64,000 nt of DNA. It comes from Streptomyces klenkii (GTDB taxonomy: Bacteria; Actinomycetota; Actinomycetes; Streptomycetales; Streptomycetaceae). The notes under the pieces are model-generated. The model worked only from the letters and a program-made list of their open reading frames with translations, was not told where the DNA came from and searched no databases. Position 1 is the first letter of the stretch; the number at the start of each line of letters is the position of its first letter. The position numbers and the translations under genes were made by a program. Positions 1 through 8,689 of this stretch are shown here, in pieces. The stretch lies in the NCBI RefSeq assembly GCF_003626645.1, contig NZ_RBAM01000010.1, forward strand, positions 186,001 to 250,000. The letters run 5' to 3'.

Positions 1-975
1 GGCGTCCCCTGACTGCTCGGCGGTGTGCGCGGCGCGCAGGACGCGCTCTCCCAGCGTCCGCAGGTGCGGGCCGAGTTCGGGCGGGTCGAGGACGTCGAAG
101 TCGAAGCCGAGGACGGCGATGCGGTAGGCGAGGTATTCCAGGGAGTCGGCACCGGTGAGGAGTCGGCAGGTGTGGTCGTCGACGGGTTCGACGACGCCGA
201 GGGTGGCGGGGACGCGGTCGGCAACCTGCTCGGCGGGGGCGTGGACGAGGAGCAGGGCGCGGTGGCCGGCGGTTCCGCTGAGGGTGGTCGAGACCCAGGT
301 GGCGGCGTCCACGCTGCCGGGCAGTTCACGGGCCGGGACACGGGCGCCGGTGCGCAGCGGGTCGGTGAGGCGGTCGAGGCGGAAGGTGCGCCAGTCGGCG
401 CGGTCGCAGTCGTGGGCGACGAGGTACCAGCGGCGTCCGGCGGCGACGAGGCTGTGGGGCTCGGCCAGGCGGCGGGTCTCCTGCCCGTTGGCGGCGCGGT
501 AGGTGAAGCGGACCTTCTCGTGGGTGACGCAGGCGGCGGCGAGGAGGGCGAGGTGTTCGGCGTCGGCGCTCGGCCCGCCCTGCGGGACGGCGACCGCGGC
601 CTCCTGGAGGACGGTCACGCGGCGGCGCAGGCGCGAGGGCAGGACCTGCTCCAGCTTGGCCAGGGCGCGTACGGAGGTCTCCTCGATGCCGGTGACCGAG
701 CCCGCGGCGGCCGTGCGCAGACCGATCGCGATGGCGACGGCCTCGTCGTCGTCCAGGAGGAGAGGCGGTATGGCGGTGCCGGCAGTAAGCCGGTAGCCAC
801 CGGTGTTGCCCTGAGTGGCGTGCACGGGATAGCCGAGCTCACGCAGCCGGTCGATGTCGCGGCGGATGGTGCGCGGACTGACGCCCAGGCGCTCGGCGAG
901 CTCGTGGCCGGGCCACTCGCGCGGGGACTGCAACAGGGAGAGCAGCCGCAGCAGGCGGCCGGGAGTGTCACTCAT
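1..975 (-). CDS. WYL-domain (YafY/DeoR-type) transcriptional regulator, C-terminus cut by window edge
   Basis: Predicted DNA-binding regulator. The N-terminus is a winged helix (motif LLRLLSLLQSP, then ERLGVSPRTIRRDIDRL, about residues 7-45). The middle and C-terminal part match the WYL ligand-sensing domain (PHSLVAAGRRWYLVAHD, then DWRTFRLDRL). The ATG at 975 starts MSDTPGRLLRL. All 325 codons present are open and no stop occurs before base 1, so only the last few residues should be missing, since the family is about 320-335 aa. It diverges from the VOC gene at 1209 across a region holding an inverted repeat, so it probably controls that gene and itself. It is strikingly similar in layout and motifs to the WYL regulator at 5187. 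The ligand is unknown. Confidence 0.9.
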   Translation of the reverse strand, partial: MSDTPGRLLRLLSLLQSPREWPGHELAERLGVSPRTIRRDIDRLRELGYPVHATQGNTGGYRLTAGTAIPPLLLDDDEAVAIAIGLRTAAAGSVTGIEETSVRALAKLEQVLPSRLRRRVTVLQEAAVAVPQGGPSADAEHLALLAAACVTHEKVRFTYRAANGQETRRLAEPHSLVAAGRRWYLVAHDCDRADWRTFRLDRLTDPLRTGARVPARELPGSVDAATWVSTTLSGTAGHRALLLVHAPAEQVADRVPATLGVVEPVDDHTCRLLTGADSLEYLAYRIAVLGFDFDVLDPPELGPHLRTLGERVLRAAHTAEQSGDA

Positions 976-1060
976 GCCCGGGAGCATCCCACCGCAATAG
1001 GACATTTTCTGGCCTAAAACCACGACGAAAGCAGGACGCGGGCCGCCGAGCAGCCGTTTT

Positions 1061-1090
1061 GCCTAATAGGCCATGAATTGACCTATTGGC
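1061..1090. promoter_or_regulatory. Inverted repeat between the WYL regulator and the VOC gene, candidate operator
   Basis: GCCTAATAGG (1061-1070) faces CCTATTGGC (1082-1090), an almost perfect inverted repeat with one extra base, in an unusually AT-rich patch of the divergent intergenic region. A related half site (GCAATAGGACA) lies near 994. Position and symmetry suit the operator of the adjacent WYL regulator. This is inference. Confidence 0.5.
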
Positions 1091-1208
1091 TTCCTATGGT
1101 CGTTGCATACCCCCTGAAGAAGCCCCCGGGCGCCCGTACCGACTCCCGGGGATCCACTCGAATTCATCCGAATCCATACGGATTCCCCCACACCATCTGG
1201 AGCCCGCC

Positions 1209-1649
1209 ATGGCCGAACAGACCCTGTTCACCACCCCGATGATCTACTGCGACAACGCCCTCGCCGCCCTCGCGCTCTACACGGACGCCCTCGGCGCCGA
1301 AGAGCTCACCGACCGCCGCATGCTGGCCGCGCACCTCCCCGGCCTGGCGGACGTGCCGGGCATGGACCGTACCGTCGTCTACTCCGCGCTGCGCTTCCCC
1401 GACGGCAGCGGCCTCAACGTCGCCGACCGCTTCGGTGACCCCACCGCCAAGCACGGCGCCGTCACCGGCAACAACCTCCACATCGGCCTCCAGCACACCG
1501 ACCTCGCCGAGCAGAAGGCGGCGTTCGGCAAGCTCGCCGAGGGCGGCACCGTGCACGAGGCCCTGGAGCCCAAGCCGTGGGGCGCGTCCTACGGCATCGT
1601 CCAGGACCGCTTCGGCGTGATCTGGGAGATGAACTGCTGCACCGGCTGA
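1209..1649 (+). CDS. VOC-superfamily (PhnB/glyoxalase-like) protein
   Basis: A 146-residue protein of the vicinal-oxygen-chelate fold, with the opening pattern of PhnB-like proteins (TPMIYCDNALAALALYTDALGA) and the closing pattern YGIVQDRFGVIWEMNC. The start at 1209 (MAEQTLFTTP) is preceded by TGGAG at 1198-1202. A longer reading from 1086 would run through the regulatory region and is less likely. Members range from resistance proteins to isomerases; no substrate can be read from the sequence. It is divergent from the WYL regulator at 975, which may control it. Confidence 0.85.
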   Translation: MAEQTLFTTPMIYCDNALAALALYTDALGAEELTDRRMLAAHLPGLADVPGMDRTVVYSALRFPDGSGLNVADRFGDPTAKHGAVTGNNLHIGLQHTDLAEQKAAFGKLAEGGTVHEALEPKPWGASYGIVQDRFGVIWEMNCCTG

Positions 1650-1658
1650 CCGAACCGG

Positions 1659-1696
1659 CAGGGGGTGGGCAGGCGTGGCTTCCTACCCGCTCCCTG
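1659..1696. terminator. Candidate bidirectional terminator between convergent genes
   Basis: CAGGGGGTGGG (1659-1669) can pair with CCCGCTCCCTG (1686-1696), allowing one G-T pair and one mismatch. It sits exactly between the VOC stop and the stop of the convergent UvrA-like gene. There is no U tract, as is common in this kind of genome. Confidence 0.35.
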
Positions 1697-3997
1697 TCAG
1701 CCGGCCAGGTCCTGCCGAAGTGCCGCCGCGGTATGGGACGCGCGGTGTTTCAACAACTGGGCCGGGGTACCGGTGAACAGGACCCGCCCACCGTGCCGGC
1801 CACCCTCCGGTCCCATGTCGATGACCCAGTCGGCACGCTTCACGACATCGAGGTTGTGCTCGATGACGATGACGGTGTTGCCGTCGTCGACAAGCCGGTC
1901 CAGCAGCCGCTGGAGGGTTTCGATGTCCGCCATGTGCAGGCCGGTGGTGAGCTCGTCCATGACGTAGATGCCGCTGCGGCTGCCGAGATGTCCGGCGAGC
2001 TTCAGGCGCTGGCGTTCGCCTCCGGACAGGGTCGACAAGGGCTGCCCGAGCGTGAGGTAGCCGAGCCCGACCTCCACGAGCGTCCCCAGCGCCGCTCGTA
2101 CGCCCTTCTCTCCCGGCCCGGTGAAGAACGCGCAGGCTTCCTCGGCGGTCAGCGCGAGGACGTCGGTGATCGTCCTGCCCCGCAGGGTGTGGGCGAGGGC
2201 CTCGGCGCTGTAGCGCAGGCCGCGGCAGGTCTCGCACACCGTGGTGACCGGGTCGGCGAAGGCCATGTCCGCCGTGATGCTGCCCTTCCCGCCGCACGCG
2301 GAGCACGCGCCGGTCGAATTGAAGCTGAACAGTCCGGCGGGCACGCCGCCCGCGTCGGCGAAGAGCTTGCGCACCGTATCCATGATCCCCAGCCAGGTGG
2401 CCGGCGTGGAACGGGAGTTGGCGCCGATGGCGCTCTGGTCGATGACGACGGCAGCGTCGGGGTGCTGTTCGGTGAACACCTCGGATATGAGGGTGGACTT
2501 GCCGGAGCCCGCCACACCCGTCACCGCGACCAGCACGCCGGTGGGGATGTCCACGGAGACGTCCTCGAGGTTGTGCCGACTGGCGTGGGCGACGGACAGG
2601 TGCCCGGTGGGGCTGCGGACCTCGGTCTTCAGCGGCAGTGTGCGGCCCAGGTGCCGGCCGGTGAGCGTACCGGCCCTGCGCAACCGGGCCGCGCTCCCCT
2701 CGAAGACCACCTGCCCGCCGTGGGTACCGGCGCCCGGCCCCATGTCGACGACGTGGTCGGCCAGCGCGATGACGTCCCGGTCGTGCTCGACGATCAGCAG
2801 CGTGTTGCCCTGGTCCCGTAGCTGCGTCAGCAGCCGCCCCACCCGGTTCACGTCACGCGGGTGCAGGCCGGTGGAAGGCTCGTCGAAGATGTACGTCATG
2901 CCGGTGAGGCTGGAGCCCAGGTTGCGTACGATCTTCAGCCGCTGCCCCTCGCCGCCGGACAGGGAGGCCGTCTCGCGGCCCAGGTGCAGATATCCCAGCC
3001 CGATGGCGTCGATCCGCCGCAGGCCCTCGACGGCCGCCTGCGCGATCGGGGTGCCCAGCGGATGGTCGACCCCGTCCAGGACGCCGATCAGGTCGGTGAT
3101 CTCCATGGCCATGTGGTCGGCGATGTTCAGCCCGTCGATCCTGGTCCGCAGGGCGGCCTCGTTCAGCCGGGAGCCGTGACAGCCGGGGCAGCCGGCGTCG
3201 GTGGTGAACTCCTCCACCGCGTCCCGGGTCCGCTTCGAGAGCGTGGACAGGTCCCGGTTGAGATAGAGGCGGTCGAACCGGTCGACGATGCCTTCGTAGG
3301 TGACGTTCTGGGTGCCCTTGCGGGTGACGAGCTCGATCCTCACCTCGCCGTCCGGGCCGCCGTGCAGCAGGGTCTGCCACTCCCGCTTCGTGTACGAACG
3401 CAGTGGCTTGTCGTTGTCGAACAGCCCGGAGCGGGTGAACAACGTCCACTGCACACCCCCGACGTTGAACAGCGGGAAGAGCAGGGCCCCGGTGTTGAGG
3501 GACTTGTTCCTGTCGAAGAAGCGGTCCAGGTCGAGCTGGACGGTACGGCCCAGCCCCTGACAGGTGGGGCACGCGCCGGACGGGTCGTTGAAGGAGTACG
3601 CCGTCGACATGCCCGCCGACGGCTCGCCCGCGCGGGAGAACAGCAGGCGGATCAGCGAGGCGATGTCCGTCATCGTGCCCACCGTGGAACGGGCCCCGCC
3701 GCCGAGGGGCCTCTGGTCCACCACGATCGCGGGCGACAGGTGGTGGATGCCGTCGGCCTCGGGCTTCTCGTACTTGGGGAGGCGGTTGCGGACGAACGCC
3801 GGGAAGGTCTCGTTGAGCTGGCGCTGGGACTCCACGGCGATGGTGTCGAAGACCACCGACGACTTGCCCGACCCGGACACGCCGGTGAACACCGTGATCA
3901 CCCCTTTCGGGATGGTCAGGCAGACGTCCTTGAGGTTGTGCGCGCGGGCACGGGTGATGACGATGCCGTGCTCGTCACGACGGGGATGATTGCTCAT
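1697..3997 (-). CDS. Short UvrA-like ABC ATPase (drug-resistance/DrrC-type UvrA paralogue)
   Basis: 766 residues with two ABC ATPase modules arranged as in UvrA. Walker A sites are TGVSGSGKSS (near residue 38) and TGVAGSGKST. Signature motifs are SLSGGEGQRLKI and TLSGGERQRLKL. The zinc-type CxxC pairs CPTCQGLG, CPGCHGSR, CSACGGKG and CETCRGL are visible. True UvrA is about 950 residues; this length and insertion pattern match the class II paralogues, some of which protect producers from DNA-intercalating drugs (DrrC for daunorubicin). The ATG at 3997 has GGAGTACCGCC just upstream. It lies alone, downstream of the tandem repeat at 4051-4110. Substrate protection versus repair cannot be decided here. 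Confidence 0.88.
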   Translation of the reverse strand: MSNHPRRDEHGIVITRARAHNLKDVCLTIPKGVITVFTGVSGSGKSSVVFDTIAVESQRQLNETFPAFVRNRLPKYEKPEADGIHHLSPAIVVDQRPLGGGARSTVGTMTDIASLIRLLFSRAGEPSAGMSTAYSFNDPSGACPTCQGLGRTVQLDLDRFFDRNKSLNTGALLFPLFNVGGVQWTLFTRSGLFDNDKPLRSYTKREWQTLLHGGPDGEVRIELVTRKGTQNVTYEGIVDRFDRLYLNRDLSTLSKRTRDAVEEFTTDAGCPGCHGSRLNEAALRTRIDGLNIADHMAMEITDLIGVLDGVDHPLGTPIAQAAVEGLRRIDAIGLGYLHLGRETASLSGGEGQRLKIVRNLGSSLTGMTYIFDEPSTGLHPRDVNRVGRLLTQLRDQGNTLLIVEHDRDVIALADHVVDMGPGAGTHGGQVVFEGSAARLRRAGTLTGRHLGRTLPLKTEVRSPTGHLSVAHASRHNLEDVSVDIPTGVLVAVTGVAGSGKSTLISEVFTEQHPDAAVVIDQSAIGANSRSTPATWLGIMDTVRKLFADAGGVPAGLFSFNSTGACSACGGKGSITADMAFADPVTTVCETCRGLRYSAEALAHTLRGRTITDVLALTAEEACAFFTGPGEKGVRAALGTLVEVGLGYLTLGQPLSTLSGGERQRLKLAGHLGSRSGIYVMDELTTGLHMADIETLQRLLDRLVDDGNTVIVIEHNLDVVKRADWVIDMGPEGGRHGGRVLFTGTPAQLLKHRASHTAAALRQDLAG

Positions 3998-4050
3998 GGC
4001 GGTACTCCTGGCAGGCGGTGCGGTCCCGGGCCTTCCCGGGCGGCACCGGC

Positions 4051-4110
4051 CCGGGAAGGTTCGGAAAGGCCCCGGAAGGTCCGGGAAGGTTCGGGAAGGT
4101 GCGGAAAGGG
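4051..4110. repeat. Six perfect-register 10-bp tandem repeats
   Basis: The 60 bases split exactly into six 10-mers: ccgggaaggt, tcggaaaggc, cccggaaggt, ccgggaaggt, tcgggaaggt, gcggaaaggg (consensus YCGGGAAGGT). The array is intergenic, between the stop of the Gfo/Idh/MocA gene and the start of the UvrA-like gene. An inverted copy (CCTTCCCGG) lies near 4031. It could be an expanding minisatellite, a terminator or a binding array. Confidence 0.85.
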
Positions 4111-4116
4111 ACGGGA

Positions 4117-5061
4117 TCAGGACCGGGCGAGGGCCTGGTCGATGCCGAGCGCCAGGCGCAGCGTCTCGGTGGCCGCGCGCGGGGTGAGGAGAGCGTCCTC
4201 GGCGCCCTTCGTGACGCAGTCCAGGACGTGGTTGATCGCCGTGGCGTAGTTGTCAGCAGGGGCGAGAGCGATCTCGCGGGAACCGGCAGCGGTGTACTCG
4301 GTCAGGCTCATGACCGGGCCGGTCCGCTCGAAGGGCCGCTCGTGCAGTTCGAGGACGCCGTCGGTGAACGTGGCCTCGAAGCCGTGGGAGACGCCGTAGG
4401 AGACCGGAACCATGGACGAGGCGGTGTACTCCACGATCACGTCGTCGTAGCGCAGCACCGTCTCGGCCGCGGCCCGCCCGTCGCCGGCGGCGACCCCGGT
4501 GGCGTGGATCTCCCGCGGCAGGCCGAGGGCGGCGACGGTGTAGTCCAGGTCGGAGAGCATCACCTCCAGCGCGAGCCGGTCCAGGCCCAGGTCCACCGGC
4601 CCCCAGATCGGGCCCGCCTTGCGGTACGAGCGCAGGGTCCGCAGCCCGCCGAGCGAGCCGTCGCGGATCACTTGGTGCAGGTGCCGGACGGCCGGGTGCA
4701 CCCGCATGAACATGTCGATAAACACGTGCTTGTCGCTCGCTTCGGCGGCGCGGGTGATCTCCTCGGCCTCGGCGATGGTGGGGGCGATGGGCAGCTCGCA
4801 CAGCGCGTGCTTGCCGGCCGCCAGCGCCCGCAGGACGTGCTCCTTGTGCAGGGCCGTCGGCAGGCAGACGTCCACCAGGTCGACGTCCGGGTCGTCGTAG
4901 ATCGCGTCCATGTTCGTAGTCGTGGCGAAACCGAAGTTCTGGGCGAACATGGCGAGCTTCTCTGGCCTGCGCCCGTAGACGACCACCTCGGTGTCCGGGC
5001 GGGCGGCGTAGACGCCGGCGTGGGCGACGGCGAATCCGGTTCCCAGCAGTCCGATCTTCAT
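4117..5061 (-). CDS. Gfo/Idh/MocA-family NAD(P)-dependent oxidoreductase
   Basis: 314 residues. The N-terminal Rossmann fold begins at the first residue (MKIGLLGTGFAVAHAG, dinucleotide loop GTGFAV). The family's usual EKP catalytic-lysine motif reads CELPIAPT here (near residue 88), so the Lys is replaced, which may mean altered or lost dehydrogenase chemistry. The second half is the usual alpha/beta substrate domain. It diverges from the WYL regulator at 5187 and is a likely target of it. The substrate, usually a sugar or inositol in this family, is not readable. Confidence 0.85.
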   Translation of the reverse strand: MKIGLLGTGFAVAHAGVYAARPDTEVVVYGRRPEKLAMFAQNFGFATTTNMDAIYDDPDVDLVDVCLPTALHKEHVLRALAAGKHALCELPIAPTIAEAEEITRAAEASDKHVFIDMFMRVHPAVRHLHQVIRDGSLGGLRTLRSYRKAGPIWGPVDLGLDRLALEVMLSDLDYTVAALGLPREIHATGVAAGDGRAAAETVLRYDDVIVEYTASSMVPVSYGVSHGFEATFTDGVLELHERPFERTGPVMSLTEYTAAGSREIALAPADNYATAINHVLDCVTKGAEDALLTPRAATETLRLALGIDQALARS

Positions 5062-5186
5062 GGCGACACATCTCCTCAGCGATAAGCGCTATGCGAGGGA
5101 ATGATCTGGTTCGCTCCCTCGGGTAAATCCCACGCTAGGAGCCTTTTAGGACACAACTCGTCCGCATATGGAGTCACAGTGGAGGC

Positions 5187-6194
5187 ATGACGACCGACAT
5201 GCCCGCCCGGATGCTCCGCCTGCTCTCGCTCCTCCAGACCCGCCGCGAATGGGCCGGCACCGAGCTCGCCGACCGGCTCGGCGTCACCACCCGCACCCTC
5301 CGCCGCGACATCGACCGCCTGCGCGAGCTCGGCTATCCCGTCGAGGGCACCACCGGCCGCTGCGGCGGGTACCGCCTCGCCGCCGGCACCGCCATGCCGC
5401 CCCTGCTCCTGGACGACGACGAGGCCATCGCCATCGCTGTCGCCCTGCGCACCGCCACCACCGACGTCACCGGCATCGGGGAAACCGCCCTGCGTGCCCT
5501 CGTCAAGCTCGAACAGGTCCTCCCGGCCCGCCTGCGCACCCAGGTGGCGGCCGTCCAGCAGGCCACCACCGCACCCGTCGCCTACGGAAGTGGTGAACGC
5601 GCCCAGGCCGATCCGGCGGTGCTGGCCCTGCTGGCCGCGGCCTGCCGCGACCACGAGATCGTCACCTTCGGCTACACCACCCGCCACGGCACTCCCGGCC
5701 CGCGACGCGTCGAGCCCCACGCCCTCGTCCCGGCCGCGGGCCGCTGGTATCTCGTCGCCTACGACGTCCAGCAGGACGACTGGCGCACCTACCGCCTCGA
5801 CCGCATCGCTTCGGTCGCCACCACCGGCCGCCGCGTCCCGCCACGCGAGCTGCCCGCCCCCGGCCCCGCCGCCTACGTCGCCGCGAAGATCGCCACCGCA
5901 CCGGCCCGCTACCGGGCCGTCGCCACCGTCGCCGCCCCCGCGGAAGCCGTCCTCGCCCGCACCCAGGGCCTCCCCGAACGCGTCACCCCCCTCACGGCCG
6001 ACACCTGCACGGTCGACCTCTCCGGGGACCACCTCGCCCGCATCGCCCAACTCCTCACCGCACTCGGTGACACCACGGCCCTCGAGGCCGACCCCGAAGT
6101 GCTCGCCCACCTGCGCACCACGGCGCGGCGCACGCTACGACTCGCGGAGGACAGGAGCGAGCCGGATCCGCCTTCGGCGGAGAAACAGGAATGA
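5187..6194 (+). CDS. WYL-domain (YafY-type) transcriptional regulator
   Basis: 335 residues. The winged helix is at about 10-65 (TRREWAGTELADRLGVTTR, then DIDRLRELGYPVEG). The WYL domain follows (PHALVPAAGRWYLVAYDV, DDWRTYRLDRI), with a C-terminal WCX-type domain. The ATG at 5187 is preceded by GTGGAGGC. A start at 5168 in another frame is a shadow. It is divergent from the oxidoreductase at 5061 with about 125 bp between them, the classic arrangement for a local regulator. It is closely similar to the regulator at 975, so the two may be products of an old duplication. Confidence 0.9.
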   Translation: MTTDMPARMLRLLSLLQTRREWAGTELADRLGVTTRTLRRDIDRLRELGYPVEGTTGRCGGYRLAAGTAMPPLLLDDDEAIAIAVALRTATTDVTGIGETALRALVKLEQVLPARLRTQVAAVQQATTAPVAYGSGERAQADPAVLALLAAACRDHEIVTFGYTTRHGTPGPRRVEPHALVPAAGRWYLVAYDVQQDDWRTYRLDRIASVATTGRRVPPRELPAPGPAAYVAAKIATAPARYRAVATVAAPAEAVLARTQGLPERVTPLTADTCTVDLSGDHLARIAQLLTALGDTTALEADPEVLAHLRTTARRTLRLAEDRSEPDPPSAEKQE

Positions 6195-6899
6195 GGAAAG
6201 AAGCCTGGACGCGAGAGACGCACACGAAGCGGTGAGCGGCGGCCATCGCCGCGACCACCACTCGTGCCAGGACCCCGGCCGCGGCAGCACCGCCGCCCTC
6301 GGGGCGCCCGCCGCGGCGCCGGCAACGCCGGCCCCATCATCTGGGCCAGGGTGCTGTATTGCCGGCAGCTGGGCTCGGCACACTACGGCCGTATTAACCA
6401 CCACCTGTTCACCGACATGGGCTGCGGCCCGCGCCACCATCACCCAGGAAAGCGACCGGTTCTGGCCGCGATTCCGTGAGACCTCGGGTCAGCGATGGGA
6501 ACGCGAGATCGTTTCGCCTGGGTCTCCTGCTCCATGGCGATCGAAGCGTTCGAGGTGTTCGAGGTCTCCGAGGAAGTCCCGTTCCCCGGGGTCGATGTGG
6601 AGGTAGGAGACGTCCGGTCCTCACCCGATGAGCTTGTGGTGGGGGTGGCGCCCCTGGGGCGGCCTGGTCGCCGCCCGAACTGCCGGCGCCGGGCGGAACG
6701 GGTGCACAGATCCCACCAACGGCGCCTCGCCGAGCGCCCATTGGGGGCCCGGCGAGTGCTGGTCGGGCTCACAATCCGCAGGTTCCTCTACGACAGGCTG
6801 ACCTGTCCGCGGACGGCCAGGACCCCGGCCTCCAGCTCGCCCGCCGGCCTGCGTTCGTCCCCTCGCATTCGTCACGGGAACGTCCCTCACCCCAATGTC
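6195..6899. other. Long intergenic stretch, one possible coding relic
   Basis: No confident gene. On the minus strand 6489-6620 is an open stretch reading SYLHIDPGERDFLGDLEHLE and then ERFDRH, with good codon bias and a stop at 6489-6491. It is bounded upstream by a stop at 6621-6623 and looks like the tail of a decayed gene of unknown family. The remainder (6195-6480, 6625-6899) shows nothing I can support. Confidence 0.35.
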
Positions 6900-6936
6900 G
6901 TCTACAGTGCAGTAGACCGTCTATATGCTTGTAGTC
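6900..6936 (+). promoter_or_regulatory. Paired 18-bp palindromes, candidate BlaI-type operators (copy 1)
   Basis: GTCTAC-N6-GTAGAC at 6900-6917 is a perfect palindrome. One base later GTCTAT-N6-GTAGTC (6919-6936) is a two-mismatch copy. The same tandem pair, in the same order relative to the gene, precedes the intact DedA gene at 14052-14088 next to a BlaI-family regulator. BlaI/MecI proteins bind TACA/TGTA-type dyads, so this is the expected operator for the DedA-PAP2 transcript starting here. Confidence 0.75.
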
Positions 6937-6992
6937 AGTCGGGGTGCCGCGCAGGCCGCCCGCTTCCCTCAATGACGAAAGGGCCCGCGAGG

Positions 6993-7307
6993 ATGGCCGC
7001 ACCCTTGCTCGCGACGGCGTCGCCGCTTGCCGTCAACGTCCTGGACGCCCAGTCGCTCATCGGGGTTTTCGGTGTGCTCGGGGTCGGCCTCGTGCTGTTC
7101 GCCGAGACGGGCCCGCTGGGCCGGTACGGGTTCGCCGCAGCGATCGTCCCGGCCCGGTTCGTGCCGTGGTCCGCACGGTGCTCAATCCCATGGCCGGCGC
7201 CCTGGGTGTACCGACGGCTGTCGCTCCTGCCGCTCTTGCCGCTCCTGGCCGAGGTCCTGCGCTCCCACCGTGCCGTGGCCGGGCGGCGAAGCGGGGCGTG
7301 CGCGTGA
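6993..7307 (+). pseudogene. Broken DedA-family membrane protein gene
   Basis: The N-terminus (VNVLDAQSLIGVFGVLGVG, then LFAETGPL) aligns with the intact DedA protein encoded at 13263-13955 (VNPLDAQSLLAAFGTIGIA, then LFAETGLL). The reading then jumps straight to the family's later segment (RYGFAAAIVPARFVP; compare KYGYAKAIVLARFLP). The next conserved piece, VVRTVLNPMAGALGVP, is in another frame. So roughly 90 residues are deleted and there is a frameshift near 7170. The final TGA overlaps the GTG of the PAP2 gene, preserving the old coupling. DedA proteins are undecaprenyl-phosphate or phospholipid flippases; this copy cannot work. Confidence 0.8.
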
Positions 7308-7999
7308 CCCGGCGTCGCACAGCGGCCGTGGCGAGCCTGGCGGCTCTGGCCGGCTTCGCCCTGCTGGCCGGGATCGTCACCGCACGGAACGGTTCCCCGC
7401 TCCCTGTGGACAGCACGCTGCTCTCGTGGGCCGTCGGTCACCGCCCGGCCACGGCGGTGACCGCGATACGGAGGCTGACCGACACGGGGACGGGCGCGAT
7501 CCCCTACGTACTGGCCGCCACGGCGGGTGTCATCGCGGGGCGCACGAAACGCCAGAAGGTCCTCGCGGCCGCCGCGAGCCTGCTCTGCCTGGGCGTGGGG
7601 CAGCTCCTGCGACGGGCGGTGCTGAACCTGATCGGCCGGGCGCGGCCGCCGGCCGGCGAGTGGGCGACGCACGCGTCAGGGTTGTCGTTTCCCTCCGGCC
7701 ACGCCACCACAGCGGCCCTCACAGCGGCACTGCTCATCACGGCCGTACTCCTGCGCTCACCCCCTGGCCGCTTCCTCGCCGTCGCGCTCGTCGGCTGCTG
7801 GGGCGCCGCGGTCGGGCTGACGCGCGTCTACCTCGGGGTCCACTGGTTCAGCGACGTCATCGGCGGCTGGCTCTTCGCCCTCGCCTGGTACGGGGCGTGC
7901 GCGGTGGTGGCCGCCCGGTGGCTCCCCATGCTCATCGCCCCCGCGCACAAGGACGATCCGTACCCGGGGAACGATGCGGCTCCCCGCCCGAACCCATGA
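7304..7999 (+). CDS. PAP2-superfamily membrane phosphatase (copy 1)
   Basis: 231 residues with about five to six membrane segments and the three PAP2 phosphatase signatures: GRARPPAGEW, FPSGHATTA and TRVYLGVHWFSDVIGG, the last with catalytic His and Asp. Such enzymes dephosphorylate lipid phosphates such as undecaprenyl diphosphate or phosphatidate at the outer membrane face. The GTG at 7304 overlaps the TGA of the dead DedA gene (GTGA); a GTG at 7298 is an alternative. A reading extended back to 6944 only covers the pseudogene frame. It is a paralogue in role and context of the gene at 12625. Confidence 0.85.
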   Translation: MTRRRTAAVASLAALAGFALLAGIVTARNGSPLPVDSTLLSWAVGHRPATAVTAIRRLTDTGTGAIPYVLAATAGVIAGRTKRQKVLAAAASLLCLGVGQLLRRAVLNLIGRARPPAGEWATHASGLSFPSGHATTAALTAALLITAVLLRSPPGRFLAVALVGCWGAAVGLTRVYLGVHWFSDVIGGWLFALAWYGACAVVAARWLPMLIAPAHKDDPYPGNDAAPRPNP

Positions 8000-8011
8000 A
8001 AAGGAGCCGGC

Positions 8012-8689
8012 GTGCACACCATCCTGGTCGTGGAGGACGACCATGCCCTGCGGGACGTGCTGCTACGCGGCCTGCACGACGAGGGCTTCGCCACCGTGGC
8101 GGCCCAGGACGGTGCCGGCGCCCTGCGGCTGGCCGGTGACACCGTCGACGCTGTGGTCCTGGACGTCGGGCTGCCGGACGCGGACGGGCGCGACGTGTGC
8201 CAGGCGATGCGGGCCAACGGATTTGCCGACCCCGTCATCTTCCTGACCGCCCGCCACCGGCTGACGGACCGCCTCAGCGGGTTCTCCGCCGGCGGCGACG
8301 ACTACCTGACCAAGCCGTTCCACCTCGCGGAACTGACCGCCCGGCTACGGGCCACGCTCAAGCGGGCAGGGCGGGCGGTATCAGTCCCGGCCCCGGCCGG
8401 GGACCCGGCGCTCGACCTGACGCTCGACCCGGCGCGGTACACGGTGACCGTACGCGGCCGCGCCATCGCCCTCACCCCTACGGAGTTCCGGCTCCTGGCC
8501 GCCCTGATGGCCTCTTGCGGTGACATCGTGCCAAGGCGCGGACTGATCCGGGCGGGCTGGCCCGAGGGCGCCCACGTCAGCGAGAACACCCTCGACCAGT
8601 ACCTCAGCCGGCTGCGGCGCAAGCTACGGCAGGCGGGCAGCGATCTGACGGTTCGTACCGCCAAGGGAGTCGGGCACCGGCTGGCATGA
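8012..8689 (+). CDS. OmpR/PhoB-family response regulator
   Basis: 225 residues. The receiver domain is at 1-115 with acidic pair EDD, phosphoacceptor Asp in LDVGLPD and Lys in YLTKPF. The winged-helix output domain is at about 130-225 (LTPTEFRLLAALM, TVRTAKGVGHRLA). The GTG start at 8012 has AAAAGGAG upstream. Its stop overlaps the ATG of the histidine kinase at 8686 (ATGA), so the two form one translationally coupled system. It follows the PAP2 gene by only 12 bases and could share its transcript and operator. Confidence 0.93.
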   Translation: MHTILVVEDDHALRDVLLRGLHDEGFATVAAQDGAGALRLAGDTVDAVVLDVGLPDADGRDVCQAMRANGFADPVIFLTARHRLTDRLSGFSAGGDDYLTKPFHLAELTARLRATLKRAGRAVSVPAPAGDPALDLTLDPARYTVTVRGRAIALTPTEFRLLAALMASCGDIVPRRGLIRAGWPEGAHVSENTLDQYLSRLRRKLRQAGSDLTVRTAKGVGHRLA

